64,000 nucleotides of DNA from assembly GCA_963805915.1 (NCBI GenBank), contig CAWDWD010000007.1, positions 310,001 through 374,000 on the forward strand. The letters run 5' to 3'. Origin of the DNA: JAEULH01 sp963805915. Lineage in GTDB: Bacteria > Pseudomonadota > Alphaproteobacteria > Rhodospirillales > Defluviicoccaceae. The notes beneath the pieces are model-generated. The model was not told the origin of the DNA and did no database searches. It worked only from the letters and a program-made list of their open reading frames with translations. The first letter of the stretch is position 1. Each line of letters begins with the position of its first letter. The position numbers and the translations under genes were made by a program. This document shows positions 16,992 through 25,391 of this stretch, piece by piece.

Positions 16992-17609
16992 ATGAAAATG
17001 ACAAAGCGTTTGCTTATGGCCTCTGCCGTGAGCCTCGTAACGGTTGCCGGTCTCGGCGCGTGTTCCAGTTCCAGTGACAAGGAGCCGGCGATGCGCGCGA
17101 CGGAAGCCCCGCCAACGGTCGTCGGCGAGGATCTGATTGAGACTACCGCGACCGTGCAAGCCGTCGACCCCAAGCAGCGCATGGTGACTTTGCGTGGCCC
17201 GCAGGGCCGCTCTGTTCCGGTTAAGGTCGGTCCAAACATTGACCTCGCCAAGGTCAAGAAAGGTGACCTGGTCGACATTGCGTACTACCAGGCCGTGGCC
17301 ATCTCGGCGGTTGCTCCGGGGGAGGCGGTGCCTGGCGTACGGAGCGGTTCCGACGCCGCGCGGTCCCAGCCGGGTCAGACGCCGGCCGGTGCCGTGGTTG
17401 ACCAGACAACGGTGACCTCCCGCGTTGTTGCGCTCGATCAGAGCACGCACACCGTCACCTTCCAGGGCGCCGACGGCGCGACCCGCGAGGTCAAGGTCAA
17501 GAACCCCGAGTTGCAGCGGAAGATGAGGGGGCTGAAGGTCGGCGATCTCGTTCAGTTCACGTACACCGAGGCGATCGCGGCCCGGCTTCAGCCGACGGCG
17601 AGAAAGTAG
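16992..17609 (+). CDS. Small outer/inner-membrane lipoprotein with internal repeat
   Basis: The 205-residue product starts MKMTKRLLMASAVSLVTVAG and has a lipobox LGAC, so it should be lipid-modified and anchored in an envelope membrane. The mature part contains two similar modules of about 55 residues. Module 1 runs TVQAVDPKQRMVTLRGPQG through VKKGDLVDIAYYQAVAI. Module 2 runs RVVALDQSTHTVTFQGADG through LKVGDLVQFTYTEAIA. Each resembles a small beta-barrel fold (CusF or DUF5666-like); that is inference. The start at 16992 has GGGAAG upstream. No function is known. It lies between the SpmAB-like gene and the pst operon. Confidence 0.75.
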   Translation: MKMTKRLLMASAVSLVTVAGLGACSSSSDKEPAMRATEAPPTVVGEDLIETTATVQAVDPKQRMVTLRGPQGRSVPVKVGPNIDLAKVKKGDLVDIAYYQAVAISAVAPGEAVPGVRSGSDAARSQPGQTPAGAVVDQTTVTSRVVALDQSTHTVTFQGADGATREVKVKNPELQRKMRGLKVGDLVQFTYTEAIAARLQPTARK

Positions 17610-17629
17610 CCAAAGACGGCGAATCAGTC

Positions 17630-17655
17630 GGGGGAGCGGCGGCCCGCCGCCCCCC
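17630..17655 (+). terminator. GC-rich hairpin after the lipoprotein gene
   Basis: A G5 run (17630-17634) and CGGC pair with GCCG and a C5 run (about 17646-17655), with a small internal bulge. No U-tract follows. It sits 20 bases after the lipoprotein stop and upstream of the candidate PHO boxes, so it would separate the lipoprotein gene from pstS. Confidence 0.4.
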
Positions 17656-17703
17656 GGTCGCGTAATCCGCGACGATGGGGTGCTTCCGTCGGGTGCGTGA
17701 GCA

Positions 17704-17749
17704 CGGTCATGAAATCGTAACTGCAGTGTCATAAATGCTCGTTTCATGC
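17704..17749 (+). promoter_or_regulatory. Candidate PHO boxes (PhoB sites) upstream of pstS
   Basis: PhoB binds direct repeats of about CTGTCAT spaced 11 bp. Here CGGTCATGAAA (17704), TCGTAACTGCA (17715), GTGTCATAAAT (17726) and GCTCGTTTCAT (17737) fall exactly on an 11-bp register. The first and third match the half-site best. They lie about 90-130 bases before the pstS start, suitable for phosphate-starvation activation. This is pattern matching by eye and was not scored with a matrix. Confidence 0.55.
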
Positions 17750-17834
17750 CTTTCATGGTTGGAAGAACAACAGCATATTGCGCGCATCGGAGCCGCCGGA
17801 AACCGTTCCGCGACCGGGAACACGGGAGAAGTTC

Positions 17835-18869
17835 ATGATCAAGCAAGCAATGGCCGCGGCGCTGCTGGCCAGTGTCGTTGTCGGGGGAACCGCGCAGGCG
17901 CGCGACCAGATCCGTATCGCCGGCTCCTCGACGGTCTACCCGTTCTCGACCCGGGTGGCCGAGGAGTTTGGCCGCACCACGAAATTCAAAACCCCGATCA
18001 TTGAAAGCACTGGGACCGGCGGCGGGTTCAAGCTGTTCTGCTCGGGCGTCGGCGTTGACACGACCGACATCAGCAACGCTTCGCGCGCGATCAAGAAGTC
18101 GGAAGTCGAAAACTGCGCCCAGAATGGCGTCAAGAGTATTACCGAGATCAAGATCGGCTACGACGGCATTGTCCTCGCCAACTCCAAGGCCTCGCCGCAG
18201 ATGAGCATTACGCTCGATCAGCTCTACCGGGCGCTGGCCAAGGACCTGCCGGACGGCAAGGGCGGGTTCCAGGCCAACCCCAACCAGATGTGGAGCGATG
18301 TCGATGCGTCGCTGCCGAAGACCAGGATCGAGGTGCTGGGCCCGCCGCCGACGTCGGGAACCCGCGACGCCTTTGCCGAACTCGCGATGGAAGGCGGCTG
18401 CAAGAAGATCGAGGCGATCGCCGCGCTGGAGAAGACCGAGCCGGACAAGTTCAAGGCCCTCTGCCAAGCCATCCGCGAGGACGGCGCCTACATCGAGGCG
18501 GGCGAGAACGATGTTCTGATCGTCCGCAAGCTCGAGGCCAATCCGAGCGCCTTCGGCATCTTCGGCTACAGCTTCCTTGAGCAGAATCAGGACAAGATCC
18601 AGGGCAGCAAGATCAATGGCGTTGCCGACACCTACGAAAACATCGCCTCGGGCGAATACCCGATCTCGCGCTCGCTATTCATCTACGTTAAGAAAGCTCA
18701 TGTCGGAACCGTTCCCGGCATCAAGGAATTCGTGACCGAGTTCACCAGCGAGAAGGCCGCCGGGCCGGAGGGCTATCTCGCCGATAAGGGCCTGATCGCG
18801 TTGCCGGACGACGAAGCCGAGACGGCGCGCAAGGTCGCGGCGGAACTGCCTGACAACGTGTCGATGTAG
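17835..18869 (+). CDS. pstS: Phosphate ABC transporter, periplasmic phosphate-binding protein PstS
   Basis: This is the high-affinity phosphate receptor of the PstSCAB importer. The 344-residue precursor has a signal peptide (1-22, cleavage probably after AQA). The mature part starts RDQIRIAGSSTVYPFSTRVA, with the phosphate-binding loop GSSTVYPF and the motifs ESTGTGGGFK and PPPTSGTRDAF. The start ATG 17835 follows GGGAGAA. It is first in pstS-pstC-pstA-pstB-phoU. The 112-base gap to pstC contains a CCACGC/GCGTGG inverted repeat (18870-18899) that could damp read-through from the abundantly made pstS. Confidence 0.95.
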   Translation: MIKQAMAAALLASVVVGGTAQARDQIRIAGSSTVYPFSTRVAEEFGRTTKFKTPIIESTGTGGGFKLFCSGVGVDTTDISNASRAIKKSEVENCAQNGVKSITEIKIGYDGIVLANSKASPQMSITLDQLYRALAKDLPDGKGGFQANPNQMWSDVDASLPKTRIEVLGPPPTSGTRDAFAELAMEGGCKKIEAIAALEKTEPDKFKALCQAIREDGAYIEAGENDVLIVRKLEANPSAFGIFGYSFLEQNQDKIQGSKINGVADTYENIASGEYPISRSLFIYVKKAHVGTVPGIKEFVTEFTSEKAAGPEGYLADKGLIALPDDEAETARKVAAELPDNVSM

Positions 18870-18981
18870 CCACGCGTAGCGGAGTCTCGAACGGCGTGGG
18901 CGCGGGCCTTCTTCGCTCGAACATTTTTTTCGCTTTGCGACCCCTGGCGGCTATCGTCGGATCGCTGTATTCGAGTAGACG

Positions 18982-20364
18982 ATGTCTCTGACGATCTTGA
19001 TCGCAACGCTGCTCGTTCTGTCGGCCGTTGGCTATTACCTCGGCCGGGCGCGCGCGGTCGCATCGTCGTCCGGCGGCGCCCGCAAGCTTAATTCCCTGCC
19101 GTCGTATTACGGCTATTACGTTGCGATCTGGTGCGGGCTTCCGGCGCTGATCCTGGTCGCTATTTGGCTCATGGCCGAGCCGTACATCATCAGGACGATC
19201 GTGGTCGCCAACCTGCCGGACTCTGCCCTCTCACTGAATCCGGCCCGACTGGAGCTGATACTGAACGATGTCCGCAATCTTGCGGCGGGGAACATTGGTA
19301 GCGGCGCCGTCGATGCGGAGCTTCTGGCCGCGGCCGATCGCTACCGCGCGCTGCGGAGTATCGGGCTCGGGGCGCTTTCGATTGGCGCGATTGCCTTGGC
19401 GATCGCCGGACTTACCTTCGCGCGCCGGCGGATCCACCCGGACCTGCGGGCGCGGGCCGGCGTCGAGGGCGTGGTCAAGCTGGCGCTCATTGCCTGTTCG
19501 GCGGTCGCCATCGTCACCACGGTCGGCATTGTTCTGTCGCTGATCTTCGAGGCCATCCGCTTTTTCGCCCTGGTCTCGCCGATGGACTTTCTCTTTGGGC
19601 TCGAGTGGAGCCCGCAGATCGCGCTGCGCGCCGATCAGGTTGGCGCGGCCGGTGCGTTCGGGGCGGTGCCGTTGTTCGTCGGTACGCTGCTGATCTCGTT
19701 CATCGCCATGTGCATCGCCATGCCGGTCGGCCTGTTCGCCGCGATCTATACCGCCGAGTACGCGCATCCGAGGGCGCGGGCGGTGATCAAGCCGGTCCTC
19801 GAAATCCTCGCCGGCATCCCCACGGTTGTTTACGGCTTTTTCGCAGCGCTTACGGTGGCGCCGTTCTTCCGCAACACAGGCGAGGGTCTGGGCCTGGAGA
19901 TATCCTCGGAAAGCGCGCTCGCCGCCGGCCTCGTCATGGGGGTGATGATCATTCCCTTCGTCTCTTCGCTGTCCGACGACGTCATCACGGCGGTGCCCCA
20001 GTCGATGCGCGAGGGCTCGTATGGTCTTGGCGGAACCCAATCCGAAACCATCCGCAAGGTAATCCTGCCGGCGGCGCTGCCGGGCATCGTCGGTGGATTT
20101 CTGCTTGCCGTCTCGCGAGCGATCGGCGAAACGATGATCGTGGTCATGGCCGCCGGACTCGCCGCCAATCTGACGGCCAATCCGCTCGATGCGGTGACCA
20201 CGGTGACAGTTCAGATCGTCACCCTGCTCGTCGGCGATCAGGAGTTCGACAGCGCCAAGACGCTGGCGGCGTTCGCGCTTGGCCTGGCGCTGTTTTGCAT
20301 CACTCTGGGTCTTAACGTCATCGCCTTGCACATCGTCAATACCTACCGGGAGCAATATGAATAA
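18982..20364 (+). CDS. pstC: Phosphate ABC transporter permease PstC
   Basis: This is an inner-membrane permease of the phosphate importer. The 460-residue protein is longer than the E. coli one (about 320), because of N-terminal helices (about 1-20, 43-66 and 122-145) and a soluble segment before the core. The core has the permease EAA loop SMREGSYGLGGTQSETIRK and the following helix ending RAIGETMIVVMAAG. Long PstC forms are common in alphaproteobacteria. The stop overlaps the pstA start by 8 bases, indicating translational coupling. Confidence 0.93.
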   Translation: MSLTILIATLLVLSAVGYYLGRARAVASSSGGARKLNSLPSYYGYYVAIWCGLPALILVAIWLMAEPYIIRTIVVANLPDSALSLNPARLELILNDVRNLAAGNIGSGAVDAELLAAADRYRALRSIGLGALSIGAIALAIAGLTFARRRIHPDLRARAGVEGVVKLALIACSAVAIVTTVGIVLSLIFEAIRFFALVSPMDFLFGLEWSPQIALRADQVGAAGAFGAVPLFVGTLLISFIAMCIAMPVGLFAAIYTAEYAHPRARAVIKPVLEILAGIPTVVYGFFAALTVAPFFRNTGEGLGLEISSESALAAGLVMGVMIIPFVSSLSDDVITAVPQSMREGSYGLGGTQSETIRKVILPAALPGIVGGFLLAVSRAIGETMIVVMAAGLAANLTANPLDAVTTVTVQIVTLLVGDQEFDSAKTLAAFALGLALFCITLGLNVIALHIVNTYREQYE

Positions 20365-21700
20365 CGGCGCCATCACCGCGACGGCCGGCCCCGGCACGCG
20401 CGCGCCGGGGAGCGGGACGGACAGCGCGTCGGCGTCGGCCATCGTCGCCGCCGGCCTGCGCAAGCGCTACGCGGCCGAGCGACGGTTCCGTCTCTACGGA
20501 CTGTTCGCCATCGCCTTCGCCGGACTGGCGCTGGCGACCTTGCTTTTCACCATTGTCCGCGGCGCCTTTCCGGCATTCAGCCAGACGATGATCCACCTTT
20601 CGGTCATGCTCGACGCCGACGTCATCGACCCGGCGGCAGCCCGCGAGCCTCGGACACTGTCGAGCGCCGACTACCAGAAGGTCATTCGCAACGCGCTCGC
20701 AGGCTTGTTCCCCGAAGTGACGTCAAGGGCGCAACGCAGGGAGCTGTTCGCGATGATCAGCCCGGGCGGCGCCTACCAGCTGCGCGAGCAGACCATGGCC
20801 AATCCGTCGTTGATCGGCACCCGGCTCGACATGCGAATTCCGCTGGCCGACGATTTCGACCAGTTCGCCAAGGGGCGGATCGATGCCTCAAGCGCGGGCG
20901 CCCAGACCCGGATTTCCGCCGACCAGGCGGCGTGGTTCGAGCGGCTGAAGCAGCAGGGCGCCATCGAGAGCGACTTCAACACGACGCTATTCACCAACTC
21001 GGACTCACGCTCGCCCGAACTAGCCGGCATCTGGGGCGCGCTGGTAGGGTCGTTCTGGACCATGCTGGTGACCCTGGTTCTGTCATTTCCGCTGGGGGTC
21101 GGAGCTGCGATCTATCTCGAGGAGTTTGCGCCCAAGAACCGCTGGACCCAGCTCATCGAGGTCAACATCAACAACCTTGCGGCGGTCCCGTCGATTGTCT
21201 TCGGATTGCTCGGGCTCGCGGTGTTTCTCAATTTCTTCGGTTTGCCGCGCTCGGCGCCGGTGGTCGGCGGCATGGTTCTGGCGTTGATCACGCTGCCGAC
21301 GATCATCATCGCCAGCCGCGCCGCGCTGAAGGCGGTGCCGCCGTCGATTCGTGAGGCCGCCCTGGGCGTCGGCGCCTCACAGTTGCAGATGGTGTTTCAC
21401 CATGTCGTGCCGCTGGCACTGCCGGGAATGCTCACCGGAACGATCATCGGCATGGCGCAGGCGCTGGGCGAGACCGCGCCGTTGTTGATGATTGGCATGG
21501 TCGCTTTTATCGTCGACGTGCCGAGGGGAATTTTCGATCCCGCGACAGTCATGCCGGTGCAGATCTACCTATGGTCGGACGCGCCGGAACGGGCGTTCGT
21601 TGAACGCGCTTCGGCGGCGATCATGGTGCTGCTCGCCTTCCTGGTCGTGATGAACATTATCGCCGTGCTGCTGCGCAAGCGGTTCGAACGGAAGTGGTAG
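20357..21700 (+). CDS. pstA: Phosphate ABC transporter permease PstA
   Basis: This is the second permease of the phosphate importer. The 447-residue protein has a Gly/Ala/Ser-rich N-terminal tail (1-38) and a first helix at about 48-70. A large extracytoplasmic insertion (about 75-220) follows, and then the conserved permease core with EAA motif SIREAALGVGASQLQMVFHH and MAQALGETAPLLMIGM. The insertion makes it about 150 residues longer than E. coli PstA. The start ATG 20357 overlaps the pstC stop. Confidence 0.93.
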   Translation: MNNGAITATAGPGTRAPGSGTDSASASAIVAAGLRKRYAAERRFRLYGLFAIAFAGLALATLLFTIVRGAFPAFSQTMIHLSVMLDADVIDPAAAREPRTLSSADYQKVIRNALAGLFPEVTSRAQRRELFAMISPGGAYQLREQTMANPSLIGTRLDMRIPLADDFDQFAKGRIDASSAGAQTRISADQAAWFERLKQQGAIESDFNTTLFTNSDSRSPELAGIWGALVGSFWTMLVTLVLSFPLGVGAAIYLEEFAPKNRWTQLIEVNINNLAAVPSIVFGLLGLAVFLNFFGLPRSAPVVGGMVLALITLPTIIIASRAALKAVPPSIREAALGVGASQLQMVFHHVVPLALPGMLTGTIIGMAQALGETAPLLMIGMVAFIVDVPRGIFDPATVMPVQIYLWSDAPERAFVERASAAIMVLLAFLVVMNIIAVLLRKRFERKW

Positions 21701-21725
21701 GATGCGGGGGCCAGCGAGGATGACC

Positions 21726-22569
21726 ATGATGCACGTGCAGCCGCCGGCGCCGGACCCGCGCCACGCGACGCCACGTCACGCGGACACAAGCGGCGACGCC
21801 GTCGCCCCGGCGGACGTCACCTTCGCGACCCGCGAAGTCAGCGTCTATTACGGTGCGAAGCGGGCGCTCGACAAGGTCAGCCTCGACATCCACAGGAACG
21901 ACGTTACCGCATTGATCGGTCCTTCCGGATGCGGCAAGTCGACCTATTTGCGTTGCCTGAACCGGATGAACGACATCATCCCGGGCTGTCGAGTTCGAGG
22001 GCAGCATCCTGCTGGACGGCGAGGACGTCTATGCCAGGTCGATGGACCCGGTCCATCTCCGCGCCCGCGTCGGGATGGTTTTCCAGAAGCCCAACCCGTT
22101 TCCTAAGTCAATTTACGAAAATGTCGCCTATGGGCCCAGGATCCACGGTATCGCCCGCGACAAGACCCAGCTCGACGAAATCGTTCTGACCAGTCTGGAG
22201 CGTGCGGGCCTGCTCGCAGAGGTCAAGGACCGGCTGTTGGAGCGCGGGACAGGACTATCCGGCGGTCAGCAGCAGCGCCTGTGCATCGCCCGCGCCATCG
22301 CCGTGCAACCCGAGGTGATCTTGATGGACGAGCCTTGCTCGGCGCTGGACCCGATCGCGACGGCCAAGATCGAGGAGCTGATCGACGAGCTGCGGGCCAA
22401 CTACAGCATCGTCATCGTCACCCACTCCATGCAGCAGGCGGCGCGTGTCTCTCAGCGCACCAGCTTCTTTCACCTCGGCGTCATCGTCGAAACCGGCGAC
22501 ACCGAGAAAATCTTTACCATGCCGCGCGAAAAAAGGACCCAGGATTACATCACCGGACGGTTCGGCTGA
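21726..22569 (+). CDS. pstB: Phosphate ABC transporter ATPase PstB, split by one extra base
   Basis: PstB is the ATPase of the phosphate importer. Walker A GPSGCGKS starts at about residue 65, signature LSGGQQQR and Walker B VILMDEPCSALDP are intact, and the end QDYITGRFG is the typical PstB C-terminus. The frame breaks after LNRMNDIIPGCRV: one extra T at 21994-21995. Removing it gives EGSILLDGEDVYARSMDP and a 280-residue protein. Start candidates are ATG 21720, 21726 and 21729; GAGGA at 21716-21720 favours 21726 or 21729. I treat it as one functional gene with a sequence error. Confidence 0.9.
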
Positions 22570-22594
22570 GGCCGCTGGCAAGGGGAACGAGGAG

Positions 22595-23308
22595 ATGGTC
22601 TCCGAACACATCGTTAAGTCCTTCGACAACCAACTCAAACGGCTCGATCAGCTCATTGCCGAAATGGGCGGCCTTGCCGAGACCCAGTTCGGCAAGGCTA
22701 TGGACGCCTTGCTCAAGCGCGACGCCGAGACGGCCGCGTGGGTCGTCATCCAGGACTATCGCCTCGACCAGCTTGAGCAGGAAATTGACCACCATACGAT
22801 CTCGATGCTCGCCCTGCGCCAGCCCATGGCCAGCGATCTTCGCGAGATCATTGCAGCGCTGAAAACCGCCAGCATCCTTGAACGCGTGGGGGACTACGCT
22901 AAGAACGTCGCCCGGCGCACGGCGACGCTCGCCGAGATGCCGCCGGTCGCAGCGGCGGTGACAATCGGCAGGCTGGGCCGGCTGGCCCAGGAAATGGTCA
23001 AGGATGTGCTTGACGCCTACCTCACCCGCGATATCGAAAAGGCGAACATGGTCCGCGAGCGCGACAAGGAGTTGGACGCGCTCTACACCAGCCTGTTTCG
23101 CGAGCTCCTCACCTACATGATGGAAGATCCGCGCAACATCACGCCATGCACGCACCTGCTGTTCGTCGCCAAGAACATCGAGCGGGTCGGCGATCACGCC
23201 ACCAACATCGCCGAGCTGACGCACTTCCTCGTCAAGGGCTCGATGCCGCTCACCCAGCGGCCCCAGGACGACGGGAGCTACTTCACCGTTGTCGAGCCAC
23301 ATCCGTAA
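22595..23308 (+). CDS. phoU: Phosphate signalling complex protein PhoU
   Basis: PhoU links PstB to the PhoR kinase and represses the Pho regulon when phosphate is plentiful. The 237-residue protein starts MVSEHIVKSFDNQLKRLDQL and has two three-helix PhoU repeats with the metal-binding motifs ERVGDYAKNVARR and ERVGDHATNIAEL. Start 22595 has GAGG directly upstream. In many proteobacteria phoB follows; here phoB and phoR are absent from the window. The 23309-23549 gap shows no gene. Confidence 0.95.
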   Translation: MVSEHIVKSFDNQLKRLDQLIAEMGGLAETQFGKAMDALLKRDAETAAWVVIQDYRLDQLEQEIDHHTISMLALRQPMASDLREIIAALKTASILERVGDYAKNVARRTATLAEMPPVAAAVTIGRLGRLAQEMVKDVLDAYLTRDIEKANMVRERDKELDALYTSLFRELLTYMMEDPRNITPCTHLLFVAKNIERVGDHATNIAELTHFLVKGSMPLTQRPQDDGSYFTVVEPHP

Positions 23309-23549
23309 AAATCAAGCGAGGCGACCGCGATGTCGACCTCCGCATCCGCCTCCCGTGCGAGGCCTTGGGCGAGGACGGCGACGACGATGTCATTCGATTA
23401 GCGTGGTTCACCGGCGGCCGGCGGCGGATACGCGCCGAATGCGGTCACTACGGTCCAAGCGGTCGCTGAACTGGCAAGACGGTTGCCGGTTTACCGTTCG
23501 AGGCTTTAAGGTTCGCGCCACTTTTCCTTGACAGAGCGCGAGCCCCAGC

Positions 23550-25331
23550 ATGCCGGAGTCCCCTCGACGCCAAGTTGCCCTGATCTGGCTGTGCGGGCTC
23601 GCGGCCGCGGTGGGCTGCGTCGCCGGTGCCGGCGCGGTCGCCTTTCGCGCCCTGATCGCGTTCATCCACAACCTGTTTTTCAATGGCACGCTGTCGACGG
23701 TTTATGACGCCAACGCGCTGACGTCGCCGAGCCCGTTCGGTCCGCTGATCATCCTCGCCCCGGTGATCGGCGGCATGGGCGTCATTTTTCTCGTCAAGCA
23801 CTTCGCACCCGAGGCCAAGGGTCACGGCGTCCCCGAGATCATGGACGCGATCTACTACAAGGAGGGCAACATCCGTCCGGTGGTCGCGGTCACCAAGTCG
23901 CTTGCCTCGGCCTTGGCGATCGGCAGCGGTGCCTCTGTCGGCCGCGAGGGGCCGATCGCGCAGATCGGCGCGTCGTTCGGCTCAACGGTCGGGCTCCTCA
24001 CCCGGCTGATCGCCTGGCAGCGGATCACCCTGGTTGCGGCCGGCGCCGGCGCCGGTATCGCCGCGACCTTCAACACCCCGCTCGGCGGGGTGCTGTTCGC
24101 CATCGAGTTGCTGATGCCGGAGGTGAGCCCGCGGACGTTTCTCCCCGTCGTCATCGCGACCGGGATCTCGACCTACATCGGCCGGTTCGCCTTCGGCCTA
24201 TCGCCGGCATTCGATGTCCCCTTCGCGATCGACCTGCAGGTGGGCCCGGCGACTCTCGAGACACTCGCGGCGGTCGTTGTGCTCGGTATCCTCTGCGGCC
24301 TCGCCGCCTGGGCGTTCATCCGCGTGCTCGGCTGGATGGAGGACGTTTTTCCGAAGCTTCCCGGAAACGACTACAGCCGCCACGCCATCGGCATGCTCAT
24401 TTTCGGCACGATGATGTATGTCCTGTCGCTAACGACCGGCCACTACCACATCGACGGCGTCGGCTACGGCACGATCCAGGCGGTCCTTCGAGGGCAGATC
24501 GTCGCCGTCGGGCTGCTCGCCGTCCTGTTCGTGGCGAAGCTGCTGGCGACCTCGCTCACGCTCGGTTCGGGCTCCTCGGGCGGGATTTTCTCGCCGTCGC
24601 TGTTTCTTGGCGCCACCCTCGGCGGCGCGTTCGGCGCTTTTCTGGTTTATCTTTCTCCGGACTTCGAGTTCCAGCCGGCGGATTTCGCCATGGTCGCCAT
24701 GGGCGCGCTTGTCGCCGGCGCGACCGGGGCAACGATGACCGCGATCATCATGATGTTCGAGATGACCCGGGACTATCACATCGTCCTGCCACTGATCATC
24801 GCCGTCGCCATCTCGGTCGGCATCCGCCGGGTGCTGTCCGACGAGAACATCTACACGATCAAGCTTGCCCGCCGCGGCCATTCCGTGCCGAAGGAGCGCC
24901 ACAGCAACATGTACCTAGTGCGCCATGCCGGCGACGTGATGGCGACCAACGTCGTGACCATGGCAGCCGATACGCCGATCACCGCGGCCAAGGCGGCGAT
25001 CGGCGAGAATACCGAGATCATGGTCGTCGAACACCATGGGCGGATCGCCGGGGTCGTCCAGCCGGCCGCGCTGGCGGCGGCGGAAGAAGATCTTGGCGCG
25101 CCGCCGGAACCGACTCTTGGCGCGATCGCCGAGCGCCGGGTCCTCATCGCGCGCGAGGACGAGATTCTCCACGACATACTCACACGGATGGCGCGGCGAG
25201 GGAGCGATACCATTCTTGTCGTCGGCAAGGGCCGCGGAATTCCGCGCGCGGCGGACGTCCTCGGCGTGCTCGGACGCGAGCAGATCGGGGCGTGCATTCT
25301 CGAACACTACGTGCGAGGCTCCAGCGGGTAG
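23550..25331 (+). CDS. CLC-family chloride channel/transporter with C-terminal CBS region
   Basis: The 593-residue membrane protein is a CLC. Selectivity motifs are visible: GHGVPE (91-96, where classical CLCs have GSGIP), GREGP (131-135, carrying the external gating glutamate E133) and GSGSSGGIFSPSLFLGA. A soluble C-terminal part (about 435-593) looks like a CBS pair (AGDVMATNVVTMAADTPITA). The gating glutamate favours proton-coupled exchange or gated conductance. The His in place of the Ser that coordinates chloride occurs in a known CBS-containing bacterial subgroup, so ion preference is uncertain. It is a stand-alone gene. Confidence 0.9.
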   Translation: MPESPRRQVALIWLCGLAAAVGCVAGAGAVAFRALIAFIHNLFFNGTLSTVYDANALTSPSPFGPLIILAPVIGGMGVIFLVKHFAPEAKGHGVPEIMDAIYYKEGNIRPVVAVTKSLASALAIGSGASVGREGPIAQIGASFGSTVGLLTRLIAWQRITLVAAGAGAGIAATFNTPLGGVLFAIELLMPEVSPRTFLPVVIATGISTYIGRFAFGLSPAFDVPFAIDLQVGPATLETLAAVVVLGILCGLAAWAFIRVLGWMEDVFPKLPGNDYSRHAIGMLIFGTMMYVLSLTTGHYHIDGVGYGTIQAVLRGQIVAVGLLAVLFVAKLLATSLTLGSGSSGGIFSPSLFLGATLGGAFGAFLVYLSPDFEFQPADFAMVAMGALVAGATGATMTAIIMMFEMTRDYHIVLPLIIAVAISVGIRRVLSDENIYTIKLARRGHSVPKERHSNMYLVRHAGDVMATNVVTMAADTPITAAKAAIGENTEIMVVEHHGRIAGVVQPAALAAAEEDLGAPPEPTLGAIAERRVLIAREDEILHDILTRMARRGSDTILVVGKGRGIPRAADVLGVLGREQIGACILEHYVRGSSG

Positions 25332-25391
25332 CGCGGCGCGCGGTCCGCAACGGGTGGTGTCGGCGTCGGCGCGAGAGGCTATATTAAGCGC

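Noticed and set aside
16863..18467. 534-residue minus-strand frame over the lipoprotein and pstS
   Set aside because: It spans two real plus-strand genes plus the intergenic PHO boxes; its composition is typical of a shadow frame.
23309..23549. Short reading frames between phoU and the CLC gene, as a possible phoB remnant
   Set aside because: None has response-regulator residues or a good ribosome-binding site.
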